A DNA stretch of 64,000 bases from Lepidostoma basale (taxonomy: Eukaryota; Arthropoda; Insecta; Trichoptera; Lepidostomatidae). The translations under genes and the position numbers were made by a program. Where the stretch lies: contig JAHDVF020001039.1 of assembly GCA_022606425.2 (NCBI GenBank), positions 105,302 to 169,301 on the forward strand. Reading direction: 5' to 3'. Below are positions 48,401 through 58,654 of the stretch, in pieces. Positions within the stretch are counted from its first letter, which is position 1, and each line of letters starts with the position of its first letter. A model generated the notes under the pieces. The model did not search any database. It was given only the letters and a program-made list of their open reading frames with translations, and was not told where the DNA came from.

Positions 48401-51400
48401 ACGGCAATTAAGTCGCTATACACAGAAAGCACTGCTAGTGTCAGAGTAAATGGAGATCTTACAGCCTGGTTTGATATCAATAAAGGTGTCAAACAGGGTT
48501 GCGTAATGTCCCTGTGGTTATTTAATCTGTATATGGACAAATGTATGAAAGAGCTGAAAGGGTTGGATGTAGGTGCCAAAATGAGCGGAGTGTCAGTAAG
48601 CTGTCTCTTGTATGCAGATGACGCTGTCCTTCTTGCAGACAACGAGCATGAACTACAAGTCCTGGTGAGTTGTATGTATGAGGTATGCATGCAAAATGAT
48701 CTGATGATGAATGTTAATAAGTCCAAGGTAATGATTTTTGAAAAGGAAGAAACCACGACAGTCTGCAACATTAGCGTGAATGGTGAAAATTTGGAGCAAG
48801 TAGTTGAGTTCGTGTATTTAGGTAGTATGTTTACAAGAGATGGGCGAGTGGAGAGGGATATTGAAAGAAGGGTTGGGGCAGGCAACAAAGTGAATGGTGC
48901 ACTTAAAGTTGTCATCGCAAACAAAAACCTATCCAAAAAAGCTAGAATGGCAGTGCACAATGGTGTTCTTCTACCGACCCTTATGTATGGAAGCGAAGCA
49001 TGGAACTGGCAAAAGAAGGATGAAAGTAGAATAAATGCAGTAGAAATGAGATCTCTTAGACGAATGTGTGGATACTCTGTGTATGATAGAGTGTCGAATG
49101 AAAATATAAGAAGTGAATGCGGTGCGAATGATGGTGTCTTGAACAAAATAATGAAAGGATCATTAAGATGGTTTGGACATATGGAAAGAATGAATGAAGA
49201 AAGAATGGTAAAAAAATTATATGTTAATGATGTAAATGGAACCAGAAATAGAGGAAGACAGAGGAAAACGTGGCACGATCAAATAAATCAAATATTGAAT
49301 GTCGGCCATGTGAGGAGTCAGAGAAATCGACGCGCGTGCATGACACGATGTATGAATGTTGAGGAAGCGAGAGAAATATGTCAGGAAAGAAAAGTGTGGC
49401 AGTCCATTCTTTCTGCCTACCCCTTCGGGGAGACGGCGTGATGGTTAGTTAGTTAGTTAGTTATGATGCATTATATTTCACTATCTGCTGTGCTTTGTAC
49501 GTAATGAAATTATTTCTGAACTAAAGTGAACTGTAACTGATTTAAGTTGCGACACAATATCATTTTATATTATAAATTTGCATTGGAGTAAGCATGTATT
49601 ACAACAGTGACCGTAAAAGGAACCATTTATATACATGTTGTGTCACCAGTCATTAAATGAATTTGAGAAATGTTTACTCGCTCCGTTTAAGGTTGAATGA
49701 TTCAGGGTTATTGGTTATTGAATACATTCCTTCTAGGAGGTTGTAGGGGAGGATATTTTCGATGATTATCATGTAAGGCATTATGCAAAAGTGAACCATT
49801 TTTGAGATACAATGAATTAGAGTTTTTTTTAATGTATCGAGGTCAGGTGTTTTAAAAATTAATTAAAAAATAACTGTTAGTCATAATCAAACTTTTATTT
49901 TTTTATTAATTAGTGAACACAACAGGCATTTATTATCTAGGAAATATCCTCCCCTAAAACCTTCCAGAAGGAATGTATTCAATAACCAATAACCCTGTAT
50001 ATAAAATTTTAGCACGAAATTAGTGATCAGTGCCATTATCTCTTTTCTGATATTTCTTCTTCTTCTTTGATGCGGCTACAGCCTAAACGAGCCATGGACT
50101 CCTTCAACTTTTGCCTGAAATTCCTCCTGTCCTCAACCGCCATCTTCCAATTTGTAACTTGTTAGAGCTGTGCCTCATCTTTCTTCACATCATTCTAAGT
50201 CTTCCAATCCTTCTTCTACCCTCCGGATGTCCAGTCATTATTTTCTTAAGTTTTTCCAATTTTTGGCATTAGAAAATATATTAAATTTCTCTATAATATA
50301 ATAATATTTTTAAGCATTTCACACGTTTATATTACTTAAATTTATCCCTTTAATCCAAAGTATTAACTCTCGTACACTCAATTAAAAAAAAATCTCTATA
50401 CTGTAATAATATATGTGAAATTAATTATTTTTCGTGCAATAAATATATAATTTGACATAAATGTCAGATATTTTGAATTCTGCTACTAATGTGTTAAATG
50501 TATATGCATTTTTTTTTAGAGATTTTCAATATCCCGTTGAAGAATTAAATGAAATCTCCCTGCATGTTGTGAAAAATCTCCGGTGAGTTTTTATAAGTTT
50601 CATTTATTATTAATGACTACATATTTGCACATGTATCTAAATATTGGAAATACCGGTTTTGTAGGAAGTGCACTTGAGTGTTCTTGTACCAACCCTTATG
50701 TATGGAAGCGAAGCATGGAACTGGCAAATAAAGGATGAAAGAAAAATAAATCTCTTAGATGAATGTGAGAAATACTATGCACCATAGAGTGTAGAATGAA
50801 AATATAAGAAGTGATTGCGGTCGGAATGATAGTGCTATAAACAAAATAATGAATGGATCATTAAGATGGTTTGGACGCATGGAAAGAAAGAATGGTAAAA
50901 AAAGTATATGTTATCTATACTCCATTTACATAGTTAACTTATACTTTTTTAACCATTCTTTCTTCACCCATGCGCTCCATATGTCCGAACCAACGCAACA
51001 ATCTTTCAATAATTTTGTTCATAATACCTTCTTTCGCTCTACATTCCTTTCTAATATCAGCATTTGAGATTCTGTCGTACATCGTTCTACCACACACACG
51101 TCTTAGGGACCTCATCTCTACTGCATTTATTCTGTTCTCATTCTTCTTCTGCCAGTTCCATGCTTCGCTTCCATATATAAGGGTTGGGACCAGAACTCCA
51201 TTGTGAACGACCATTGTCGCTTTCATTGATAAATTCTTGTTTCCAAATATATTTGTTATGTCTTTTAAGAAAATAAACTGATTTGAAATCAATTTCATAC
51301 TACAGTAGAACTCCAATTATTTGAATCTATTGGGACCGGACCTCATTCGGATAATTGGATTTTTTCCGAAAAGAGGGTCTGTTTTAATTAATTACTATAT

Positions 51401-54400
51401 GTATGTTGAAAATCGGAGAAACAAAAATTTTTTTTAAAGAAAAAAATCTTTTAATTATTTAAATGAAAAGGCAACAATTTTACATGCTAAGCATGGTTAC
51501 AAGTGCTGTACATTAGCATAGTACATACGTACATAACTTACTGTAAGTGAAAGTCATTGCTTGTTGAACATCTCGGTCAAAGTAAGCTGTTTGACTGACA
51601 TTATTTTACGAATCGCAATTCTGAAAGCGCTCGGATAGTCGGAGTTCAGATAATTGGATTTCTACTGTACTTATATTCGTCCATGCATCATAACTGTGGT
51701 TTGTGCAATTTTTCTTTAATGTACTATTAATTTTTCTAATGCCAAAAACAATGGTCAATGAAACATTCTTCTTCTTCTTTTTGTCCTGTCACACCTCCGT
51801 GGTGCATAGGGCCTCAAGGAATCTTCTCCACCCGACTCTATCGCATGCCTGATGCTTAACATCGTCCCAAGTGAGACCTGCTGCCTTAACCTCGTCCTGC
51901 AGGGTTCTTCTCCAGGTGGCTCTAGGTCTGCCTCGCTTTCTCTTTCCCCCCATAGGGGACCAGTCTAGTGCGCCCTGAGCGATGCAGGCTGGGTTCCGTC
52001 TCAGAGTGTGACCGATCCACTGCCATTTGCGCCTAGCGACTTGTTCTCTAATTGGCTTTTCGCCTGCCATGGTCCAGAGAACGGCATTTGACACTGTTTG
52101 GGGCCAATAGATTTTGAATATTGAGCGAAGGCACCTATTTATAAACACCTGGAGTTTACCAATAACGTCTGCGGTAGACTTCCAAGTCTCACATCCGTAC
52201 AGCAGTACGCTTTTAACGTTACTTCTGAATACTTGGAGCTTGAGCTTTCTCGAAATGATACCGGAGCGCCATACAGGGCGAAGCATAGCGAAAGCTCCCC
52301 TTGCCTTGTCAAGTCTGCTGGCTACATCCTCCTCCGTACCTCCTGAGCCTGCTATCATACTACCGAGGTAGCAGAAGCTGGTCGTGGTCACAAGGGGGAC
52401 ACCGTGGAGCAAGATTGGGGTGGAGTCATTTGTGGACACTCGTAGGTCTACTGTCTTGGACATGTTAATCTTGAGACCTACTTTTGCCGCTTCCTCGTGA
52501 AGTCTACAAAGTTTCCGCTCCGCATCCACCCGGTTTACCGAAAGCAAACAGAGGTCATCAGCATAATCCAGATCCTCCAACTGGGTATCACGCATCCATG
52601 GAATGCCACGGGGACCGTCGAAAGAACGGCGCAACACATCCTCCAGAACCACTATGAAGAGCAGGGGTGATAGTAGACATCCCTGTCGCACTCCCGCACT
52701 CAGTTTGATGGCCTCGACACGACAAGAACAACCGTCATACATTGCCCTGATGATATTCACAATCTTCTGTGGGACTCCTCTGCTAATGAGAGTTGACCAG
52801 ATTGAAGTCCACGATAATGTATCGAAGGCCTTTTCAAAGTCGACGAACGTTAGGTACATGCTGTACTGCCATTCAGAGGCCTCTTCAATTATGATGCGGA
52901 GTGTATTTATGTGCTCAACGCAAGACCGGCCACTTCGGAAGCCAGCCTGTTCCTCTCGCATACCTCCTTCGAGTGCACTAGTCATTCTCCTCAGTATAAT
53001 TCTCGCAAGGATCTTTGTCACCACGGAAAGGATAGTGATTCCCCTCCAGTTGTTACAGTTGCTCAGGTCTCCCTTTTTGGGCACTGTTACAAGGAGTCCT
53101 TCCTTCCAGGCGGGTGGCAGCCTCTCTGAGATCCATATGCGTTCCAACAGAGGGGCCAGGATGCTCGTTGAGGAGGTCTCGCTTGCCTTGAGCATCTCAG
53201 CCACAATCCCGTCACTGCCAGGAGCCTTATTGTTCTTTAGAGAGCGGATTGCTGACATTATTTCGGTTTGCGTAGGAGGGTGAGTAGCGATTTGCAGCAA
53301 GGGCTGATTGGGTTCCTCCGTTTGTGGGGCAGTTGCGGCGTCTGGAACATTGCTGAGGATGACAATGAAACATTATAATACTTTAAATATTTAATATTTA
53401 TATATCTTTAATTCTTTCACTTGTTTGCTTCAGGTTTTGTTTTGTTTTCCACGTATTGTATTTTTTTTGTTCCCTTTACATCTTTATACATTATAATAAT
53501 ATCTAATTTCTAGGGATGGAGTGGAAACCATGTTTAATAAATTAAAAAGCAACGATGTTCCGGTGTTGGTTTTTTCTGCCGGTTTAGGAGATGCTGTTGA
53601 GTGTGTTTTGAAAAATGCAAATATTTTTACTCCTAATGTTAAGGTAAATTAATATTGATTTTTAAGTTGTCTTTATTGTCGTGTCAATGGTAAGCTAGTT
53701 TTGTAGGGATGACCTTTAAAAGGATCATATCGTCGGTTCAAAGGTAAAACTCATTAAGTGACACTTTGGTCAAAATTTTGATTTTTGCATTTTCTGTATC
53801 AGATTTGTGAATTCTACGTCAGGAAATAATCACCAAGTGTTTTTATTAAAGAATAACTGTTATTCTTTAATAAATACACTTGGTGATTATTTTCTGACGT
53901 AGAATTCACAAGTCTGATACAGAAAATGCAAAAATATATTTTTTTACCAAAATGTCACTTAATGAGTTTTACCTTTGAACCGACAATATCTTCCTTTGCC
54001 ATTGTGGTGGAAAGTTTGGCCGATTTTGTGTCATTTCCAGGGGTGCCGGGTGTTAATAACTTGCCCCCTTAGATAATAGTAACATGTGTAATGTGAATAT
54101 TTTTATGGTGTCTGTAGTTGTCAATGTACCATTCTTTTACATGAAAATACGCATATAAATATGGATGACATTTCCTTTAATTTATATTTGTTCAAATACT
54201 TGTTAACATGTTTTATCTACAAAAAGGATATTAACAATTTTTAATTTTAATAATTTGGATTTTTTATATGCATTTTAGGCTGATAAATTTAATATACCTA
54301 ATTATTTTTTAATATTTAGTTTTATTCTCTTTGGGACAACAAATCAATAATGTTATGTATAATATTAATTTATTGTTTCGTGAAAAAAAAATAAAACTTA

Positions 54401-55672
54401 CTTTATTTATTGTTCCTTGAACAATGATGTAAAACACTATATCAAATGATTAATATGAAAAATTAAACACCTGTTTTCTAGAAGTTTTATTATAATTTAC
54501 GGGGAAGACATGTTTCGCCTTGCTTAGTATTTGATAATGCCATAGCAAGGCGAAACATGTGATTCCCATAAAATATAATAAAACATTTAAGAAAGCAATG
54601 TTTCCATTCATATTAATTATAATATTGAAGAAAATGACAGTTTTCTAGGAATTTTATTGTATTTTATGGGATGGGTATGTTTCACCTTGCTAGGGTATTA
54701 TCAAATGCGAACATTTAATAATGTCCTAGCAAGGTGAAAAATGACACTTTCATTAATTATTACAACATTTTTAGAAAACTGTCATTTGCATCAATATAAA
54801 ATTTTACATCATTGTTTGAACAATGAGTACCTTTTTATCTAAACTTCTTCTTCTTCTTCCTCATTTAATAGATCTGTGGATCTGTTTTTATGGCGTCGAG
54901 GTCTCCTGGGACACAGAACTCCAACTGTCCCGCCATCTAAACATTTAGCGTCATACTGTTACGATTTTTTTGTAGCTTTCTTAAAATAAAAATAGAAAAC
55001 TCTTAAATATTATGAAATATATTGGTCATATGCGTACGTAGGATGGGAATAAGTTAAGATGAATATTTGAAAATCAATTAATTACTGTTAAAATTTAAAA
55101 CGGTTTATTTTAACACCGATATTGGCACCCGATGTTACAATAAACTGTAACAACTGATGATGCCAACATCGGTTGGCAAAACAGCTGTCGCGACACTCTC
55201 AGTGAATAAAAAGAAATTGTGATATTATAACAGTGGTTTAAATTTTAACAGTAATAATGTTGAAGTATCATAGTATTTCGGCCAAAACAATGCAAAATCA
55301 TTTTAGTTATTTTATTTTTTTCACAACTTTCAGGTTATTTCAAATTTTCTCAACATTGATGAAAAAGGATGTATAAATGGATTGAAGGGAAAAATTATAC
55401 ATGTATTCAACAAAAATGAAACGGTCATTAAAGGAACCCAGTATTACAATGTGATAAAATCTCGAGGAAATGTGATTCTGCTCGGAGATTCTTTAGGAGA
55501 CGCAAGGATGGCCGACGGCATGGACCACAGCGAGGCTGTCATCAAAATTGCTTTTCTGTTTCACAACATCGAGGGAAACCTTCCTCTATATTTGGACCAC
55601 TTTGATATTGTCATTGTTGACGATCAAACTGTCGATATTCCTAAAGTCATATTTGATTTAGTCTTACAGTAA
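45427..55672 (+). CDS. Cytosolic 5'-nucleotidase III / 7-methylguanosine phosphate-specific 5'-nucleotidase (294 aa, 5 exons)
   Basis: Exons 45427-45619, 46601-46760, 50520-50582, 53514-53643 and 55334-55672 have GT-AG borders and compatible phases, and sum to 885 nt. The start is the first ATG of the open frame (MGVNIRDI); upstream codons are open but lack ATG, and the 294-aa length fits the family. It is a HAD-superfamily phosphatase. Motif I is DFDCTLT (nucleophile D44, acid/base D46), motif II FSAGLGD (S160), motif III GDSLGD (D234, D238, Mg2+ binding). Family members dephosphorylate pyrimidine nucleoside monophosphates and/or m7GMP from cap breakdown, in the cytosol. The substrate here is inferred. 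It is head-to-head with the complete anoctamin. Introns carry young LINEs and MITEs, but all catalytic motifs are intact. It is probably the orthologue of the Drosophila cN-IIIB type gene. Confidence 0.93.
46926..47172. mobile_element. TTAA-bounded piggyBac-like MITE
   Basis: TTAA at 46926-46929 and 47169-47172. The ends CCGTTAGAGTGCC and CCGTTTGAGTGCC differ by one base. 247 bp, in a nucleotidase intron. Confidence 0.8.
47641..47765. repeat. Inverted repeat of the GAAACATGTC family
   Basis: Both arms carry TGATAATG..., a short hairpin (CTTTAGAAAG-like), then TGAAACATGTCATTCC. It resembles the hammerhead-like family of 39511-39709 in decayed form. Further members lie at 54500-54570, 54650-54760 and 57030-57265. 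Confidence 0.5.
48077..49441 (+). CDS. LINE-A reverse transcriptase (truncated ORF2, 454 aa)
   Basis: Reverse transcriptase blocks are visible in order: NHRAISLLSVVGKVYGRIL (motif 1-2 region), FVDLQKAYDYVNREKL (motif A, catalytic Asp), GVKQGCVMS (motif B), LLYADDAVLLA (motif C, YADD). Then come the thumb and a C-terminal tail with LPTLMYGSEAWNWQ, SLRWFGHMERMN and WHDQINQILNVGH. The N-terminal endonuclease and first part of RT are missing. The ATG and first four codons come from host intron sequence, because the element itself starts at 48090. The frame has no stop or shift, so insertion is recent, but the protein alone should not be mobile. The general form is RTE-like; the exact clade is not certain. 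The long minus-strand open stretch inside is a shadow. Confidence 0.88.
   Translation: MNDASRMECGNHRAISLLSVVGKVYGRILIERVRKLTSDKVWDVQGAFMNGRGCMDQIFGLRTLTEKFLAKNRKLFCAFVDLQKAYDYVNREKLWEILSEYGISTKLITAIKSLYTESTASVRVNGDLTAWFDINKGVKQGCVMSLWLFNLYMDKCMKELKGLDVGAKMSGVSVSCLLYADDAVLLADNEHELQVLVSCMYEVCMQNDLMMNVNKSKVMIFEKEETTTVCNISVNGENLEQVVEFVYLGSMFTRDGRVERDIERRVGAGNKVNGALKVVIANKNLSKKARMAVHNGVLLPTLMYGSEAWNWQKKDESRINAVEMRSLRRMCGYSVYDRVSNENIRSECGANDGVLNKIMKGSLRWFGHMERMNEERMVKKLYVNDVNGTRNRGRQRKTWHDQINQILNVGHVRSQRNRRACMTRCMNVEEAREICQERKVWQSILSAYPFGETA
48090..49462 (+). mobile_element. LINE-A: 5'-truncated non-LTR retrotransposon with 9-bp target duplication
   Basis: The insert is bounded by ATGATGCAT at 48081-48089 and 49463-49471 and ends in GGTTAGTTAGTTAGTTAGTTA. 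It holds an uninterrupted reverse-transcriptase frame. It lies in nucleotidase intron 2 in the sense orientation. At least nine other pieces of the family lie in this window, all older. Confidence 0.92.
49703..49997. repeat. Foldback element, ~56-bp arms
   Basis: CAGGGTTATTGGTTATTGAA with a following CATTCCTTCT at 49703 is mirrored at 49942-49997. The interior is ~180 bp of AT-rich DNA. No coding. Confidence 0.8.
50063..50240 (-). mobile_element. LINE-type 3' end with (GAA)n tail
   Basis: On the minus strand a GGRRRIGRLRMM-like remnant runs into AAGAAGAAGAA at 50076-50065. It is short and degraded. Confidence 0.45.
50664..50915 (+). mobile_element. LINE-A fragment
   Basis: VLVPTLMYGSEAWNWQIKDE, then SLRWFGRMER, then MVKKVYV in broken frames. 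It starts ~80 bp after the donor of nucleotidase exon 3 and faces a minus-strand LINE-A piece. Confidence 0.75.
50928..51316 (-). mobile_element. LINE-A fragment
   Basis: On the minus strand MVVHNGVLVPTLIYGSEAWN, then MRSLRRVCGRTMYDRIS and LLRWFGHMERMGEERMVKKV. The frame is open over 125 codons, but the piece is truncated at both ends and joined head-on to the plus copy, with no (GTTA)n tail. Confidence 0.8.
51303..51667. mobile_element. pogo-like (Tc1/mariner superfamily) MITE with TA duplications
   Basis: Left end CAGTAGAACTCCAATTATTT; right end reversed CAGTAGAAATCCAATTATCT. Flanked by TA at 51301-51302 and 51668-51669. 365 bp, no transposase. Confidence 0.85.
51768..53362 (-). mobile_element. 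5'-truncated LINE with 12-bp target duplication
   Basis: CAATGAAACATT flanks it at 51756-51767 and 53363-53374. The tail is AAAAAGAAGAAGAAG at the low-coordinate end. The frame is open from the truncation point to the stop at 51789. It lies in nucleotidase intron 3, antisense to the gene, and is young by its exact duplication and open frame. Confidence 0.92.
51789..53361 (-). CDS. LINE reverse transcriptase C-terminal fragment (~520 aa open frame)
   Basis: Blocks in order: MSAIRSLKNNKAPGSDGI, WKEGLLVTVPKKGDLSNCNN, WRGITILSVVTKILARII, EEQAGFRSGRSCVEHI, FVDFEKAFDTL (motif A), GVRQGCLLSPLLF (motif B), LDYADDLCLL (motif C, YADD), then a tail with RKWQWIGHTLRRNP and RGRPRATWRRTL. The endonuclease domain is missing by 5' truncation, and there is no native start codon. 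The family is distinct from LINE-A. The plus-strand 226-codon open stretch inside is a shadow. Confidence 0.88.
53727..53990. repeat. Near-perfect palindrome, ~130-bp arms and almost no loop
   Basis: The left arm from about 53727 (ATCGTCGGTTCAAAGGTAAA) mirrors the right arm ending near 53990. The centre lies at about 53858 in TAAAGAATAACTGTTATTCT. It begins 84 bp after the donor of nucleotidase exon 4. Confidence 0.9.
54500..54760. repeat. Two inverted repeats of the GATAATGC...GAAACATG family
   Basis: The units at 54507-54567 and 54655-54745 each carry a CCTTGCTTAG / TAGCAAGG hairpin and CGAAACATG or TGAAAAATG. They are related to 47641-47765 and 57030-57265. Degenerate hammerhead-like, core TTGATAA. 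Confidence 0.45.
54845..54950 (-). mobile_element. LINE-type 3' end with (GAA)n tail
   Basis: On the minus strand an AGTTGGAGTTCTGTGTCCCA-like remnant runs to GAGGAAGAAGAAGAAGAAG. Confidence 0.4.
55154..55190 (+). ncRNA. Hammerhead-like motif
   Basis: CTGATGA, T, GCCAAC-ATCG-GTTGGC, then AAAACAGCTGTC. Core block and stem II are perfect and helix III ACAGCTGT with C matches the 20367 copy, but the expected GAAA has become AAAA. It ends ~145 bp before nucleotidase exon 5. Confidence 0.45.
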
Positions 55673-55688
55673 ACATTATTCAGGAAGT

Positions 55689-55696
55689 ATTTAATA
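55689..55696 (+). terminator. Candidate poly(A) signal of the nucleotidase gene
   Basis: An AATAAA hexamer lies about 20 bp after the stop codon in a T/A-rich 3' region. The position is plausible, but many AATAAA-like strings occur in this AT-rich DNA. Confidence 0.35.
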
Positions 55697-55699
55697 AAA

Positions 55700-57020
55700 A
55701 AAATCTTAATTTATAATTTGTAAACAAAAGAGTACATTTTATTTTTTATATAATTTATTTTTTTATAATAAATTTTACTGGGCATCCGTACTTACAAACT
55801 CAGTTTCTTATTGGTGACCGAATGAGAACACTATTAACCATTTTAGATCAAGTTCTTGACGTTGTCAAATTTACATTAAAAAAACGTTTTTATTTTATCA
55901 ATTGTATTTATAAACCAAAAAATGCCTAATCATTAATATATATATTTACCAGCCTTCTGCCTAAATATCTTAAGAGTAGAAAACAAGTATGTAGATGCTA
56001 AATTTTTAACAATAATTAATTTACTTATTTTTTTTCTCTTCATAGTCTAATATTTGATCTGACTACTTAAACAAATGATTTAAATAAACAAAAGAAGGAA
56101 TTTTTTGATTATTTTTGTTTTATATTATTTTTGCATTTATGTTTTAAACTTATTTTTTTAATATATTTTCTATATCTATAGCGTTGTGGCAGTTCCTGAG
56201 ACAATTCATTATCATTAGGATTTTGAAATTTCGTTTTATAAGTAAATTAAAAAAATCCATTCATTAAATAAATATTTTTTACACCATAGTAACATTTTTT
56301 ATTTGGTGGGAGACAATTTTATATATGATGTCAAAACCTATTCCCAATTTCAATAAATATAAAATATAAATATATGTACGAGTGGTACAATTAATTTTTG
56401 AAAAATATATAGTTACTTTGAAATCCATATAAAATTGTTTAATATTATAATATTTTCTGTGACTTAAATTTATTTTTATATGTTTTATATGTATTTTATT
56501 TCAAATGTGAATTTTGTTCTTTATTCATATTTTTGTTTTGTTTAGTATTTTGGTTTGCTGTATTAAATACAAGATATTACTTATTAGGAATTTGTTGCTC
56601 TATGGCTTTACTATTTGTGTGAATTTAAATTTATTGTGATATCTTCCAAGCATGTATGTAGTTAATAAATTAGGTTGTGTTAAACATTTGAATTCACGCA
56701 TAACTATATTCAATAAAATATGTTATTTTTGTTAGTTACCGCTAATGAGCATGAAAATTTAAATAAATTAATAAATTGTATTGTATATTTATAACATGGA
56801 AGGCTAGGTAAGAGGTCTACTATCTATTATTATATCTAAACTTGAGAAGCATTAGGTTGTATGCAAATTTTTTATAGCTAAGGATTAAAAATAATAATTT
56901 TGCGCTTAGCAATTTTATGTAAGTTGGTTTTACCACATCAAGTAACGAGTTTAGATTGATCCAATACATTTTTTTTTTGTAATTAATATGAATGAAAACG
57001 TATGTTTTATAGAAGTTTTA
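55700..57020. other. AT-rich intergenic DNA, nothing recognised
   Basis: Downstream of the nucleotidase gene. No coding remnant or repeat border found. Confidence 0.5.
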
Positions 57021-57029
57021 TTTTATTTC

Positions 57030-57265
57030 ATGGGAATGACATAGTTCGTCTTAATTGTTTGTAACATAACTAACTAACTAACTTACCATCACGCCGTCTC
57101 CCGAAAGGGTAGGCAGAAAGAATGGACTGCCACATTTTAACCGATACGGCACTCCATCCTTCTCTTTTCGCCCCGCGGGAGACGCGGTGTGATGGGTTGC
57201 GAACTTTTTTTTTAAAATTTGATAATGCATTAGCAAGGCGACGCATGTCATTCCCATTTAATAAA
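57030..57265. repeat. Inverted repeat of the GAAACATG family split by a LINE-A tail
   Basis: The left half (TGGGAATGACATAGTTCGTC) and the right half (GATAATGCATTAGCAAGGCG, then CGCATGTCATTCCC) belong to the 47641/54500 family. A minus-strand LINE-A 3' end (57065-57150, starting CTAACTAACTAACTTACCAT) separates them. Confidence 0.55.
57065..57150 (-). mobile_element. LINE-A 3' end
   Basis: The reverse complement reads a TGTGGCAGTCCATTCTTTCT core and ends in GTTAGTTAGTTAG. Only the last ~85 bp is present. Confidence 0.75.
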
Positions 57266-57609
57266 TCAAATCTTATCATTTATATTAATGAATTTATATG
57301 GAGTTTTACATTATTGTTCAAGAAACAGAAAATACATTTTTTTTGTTTCATTAAATTATAATAAACATCCGACCTAATGTCTCTTGAATTAATATATAAA
57401 CATTGTGATATGCCTTAAGAGTCTTGATAATGTCTTGGTTCATAGGTGAAACAAACCTTTAGTATGAGGAAGGTCATTTCATAGCCGAATTGTAGAGCAT
57501 AAGTTGAAACATTAATGTTTAACCCTTAGAGAGACTAGAAATTTTAGTGTCGCTCTCTTTGTGGCAAATATTTGTTTAGCCCTTTTTATGTGGTGTCCCA
57601 AGAGTCATG

Positions 57610-57790
57610 TCAGGCAGACGAATGTGTCCTTAATACAATTAAGAAAGGGCCACTAAGGTGGTTCACGCATATAAAAAATATGGTTAAAATATTGTATTAA
57701 AGCTGTGTGAATGAGAATAGAAGTCGCCGAAAGTCAAGGAAAGTGTGTCATAATCAAATCAATCAAATAGTAAATGGCAGCTGTGTTCCT
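57610..57790 (+). mobile_element. LINE-A fragment
   Basis: Broken-frame remnant: LNTIKKGPLRWFTHIKNM, then RSRRKSRKVCHNQINQIVNG, matching the LINE-A tail. Confidence 0.6.
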
Positions 57791-57799
57791 GTTAGATTT

Positions 57800-58608
57800 A
57801 AAATAATATATTAATTAAAAGATTCAAAACAAATTTTAATATAGTTAATGCAGTAGCCAATAAATTTCTTACAGAGATATTTAATCAACATTAAAAATTT
57901 TACGGCTTTTTCATTTATCATTGAGTTCTTTATACATTGTTTATTTTTTTGTCACGAAATTGTAATGTTCTATAACTTTAAATTGAATTCTGGCAAGTTT
58001 AACACAATTTATCTGAATTAACAAGAACAGTTTCTAGATATGACACGATTTCAATGAGTTTTGATGCGAGAGAGAGTAGTAGTTGCCACCTAAAGGTCCC
58101 AAGGGTCTATTTTTCAATTAATGCTGTTACAGTTTCCCGTACTATAAGTATTTATTTAATATGTAACAAAACATTAAAATGCTTATGACAATGCTAACCA
58201 AATATTAATAGATAGTTCTTTTTAATGTTAATTTTATTTTTCTAATTATTTCTTCTTGTGTATTTAAATTAAACTATATTTTTTATTGTACTAGTTTTTT
58301 TTGCACTCTTTATGCATAAAATAGATAAATTAAAAATTAAATCAGAAAAAACTGCTTTCGCAAGAATTGTTTCGTAATAAAGTAATTTCAAATTGAGGTT
58401 TTGTATTATTTTAAAAATTATGTAAATTAAGTATGTCGCCGCGAAGAGTGGGTGAATTTGTAAGAAACCAATTAATTTATAATACTCTGGTGAAAGTAGG
58501 TATATCCATTTTTGGTAGTGACAAATTAAATTCTCCAGGTGGACATGATCTGACAAACATTATTAATATGTTCTAACTGTTTAAAAATTAATGTTGCTTT
58601 TTATAGTT
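57800..58608. other. AT-rich intergenic DNA, nothing recognised
   Basis: No supported feature. Confidence 0.45.
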
Positions 58609-58652
58609 TTCAGAACATATTCAGATTAAAATATATTTTAATCTGAATATGT
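58609..58652. repeat. Perfect short palindrome next to a piggyBac end
   Basis: AGAACATATTCAGATTAAAA and its complement meet with almost no spacer, immediately left of the TTAA at 58655. Confidence 0.8.
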
Positions 58653-58654
58653 TC

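Noticed and set aside
48337..49146. 269-codon open frame on the minus strand
   Set aside because: It is antisense to the LINE-A reverse transcriptase; the protein has no recognisable motif and is a shadow of the sense frame.
52603..53283. 226-codon open frame on the plus strand
   Set aside because: Shadow of the minus-strand LINE reverse transcriptase.
57519..57600. Further TTAA MITE starting TTAACCCTTAGAGAGAC
   Set aside because: No matching right end with TTAA could be found.
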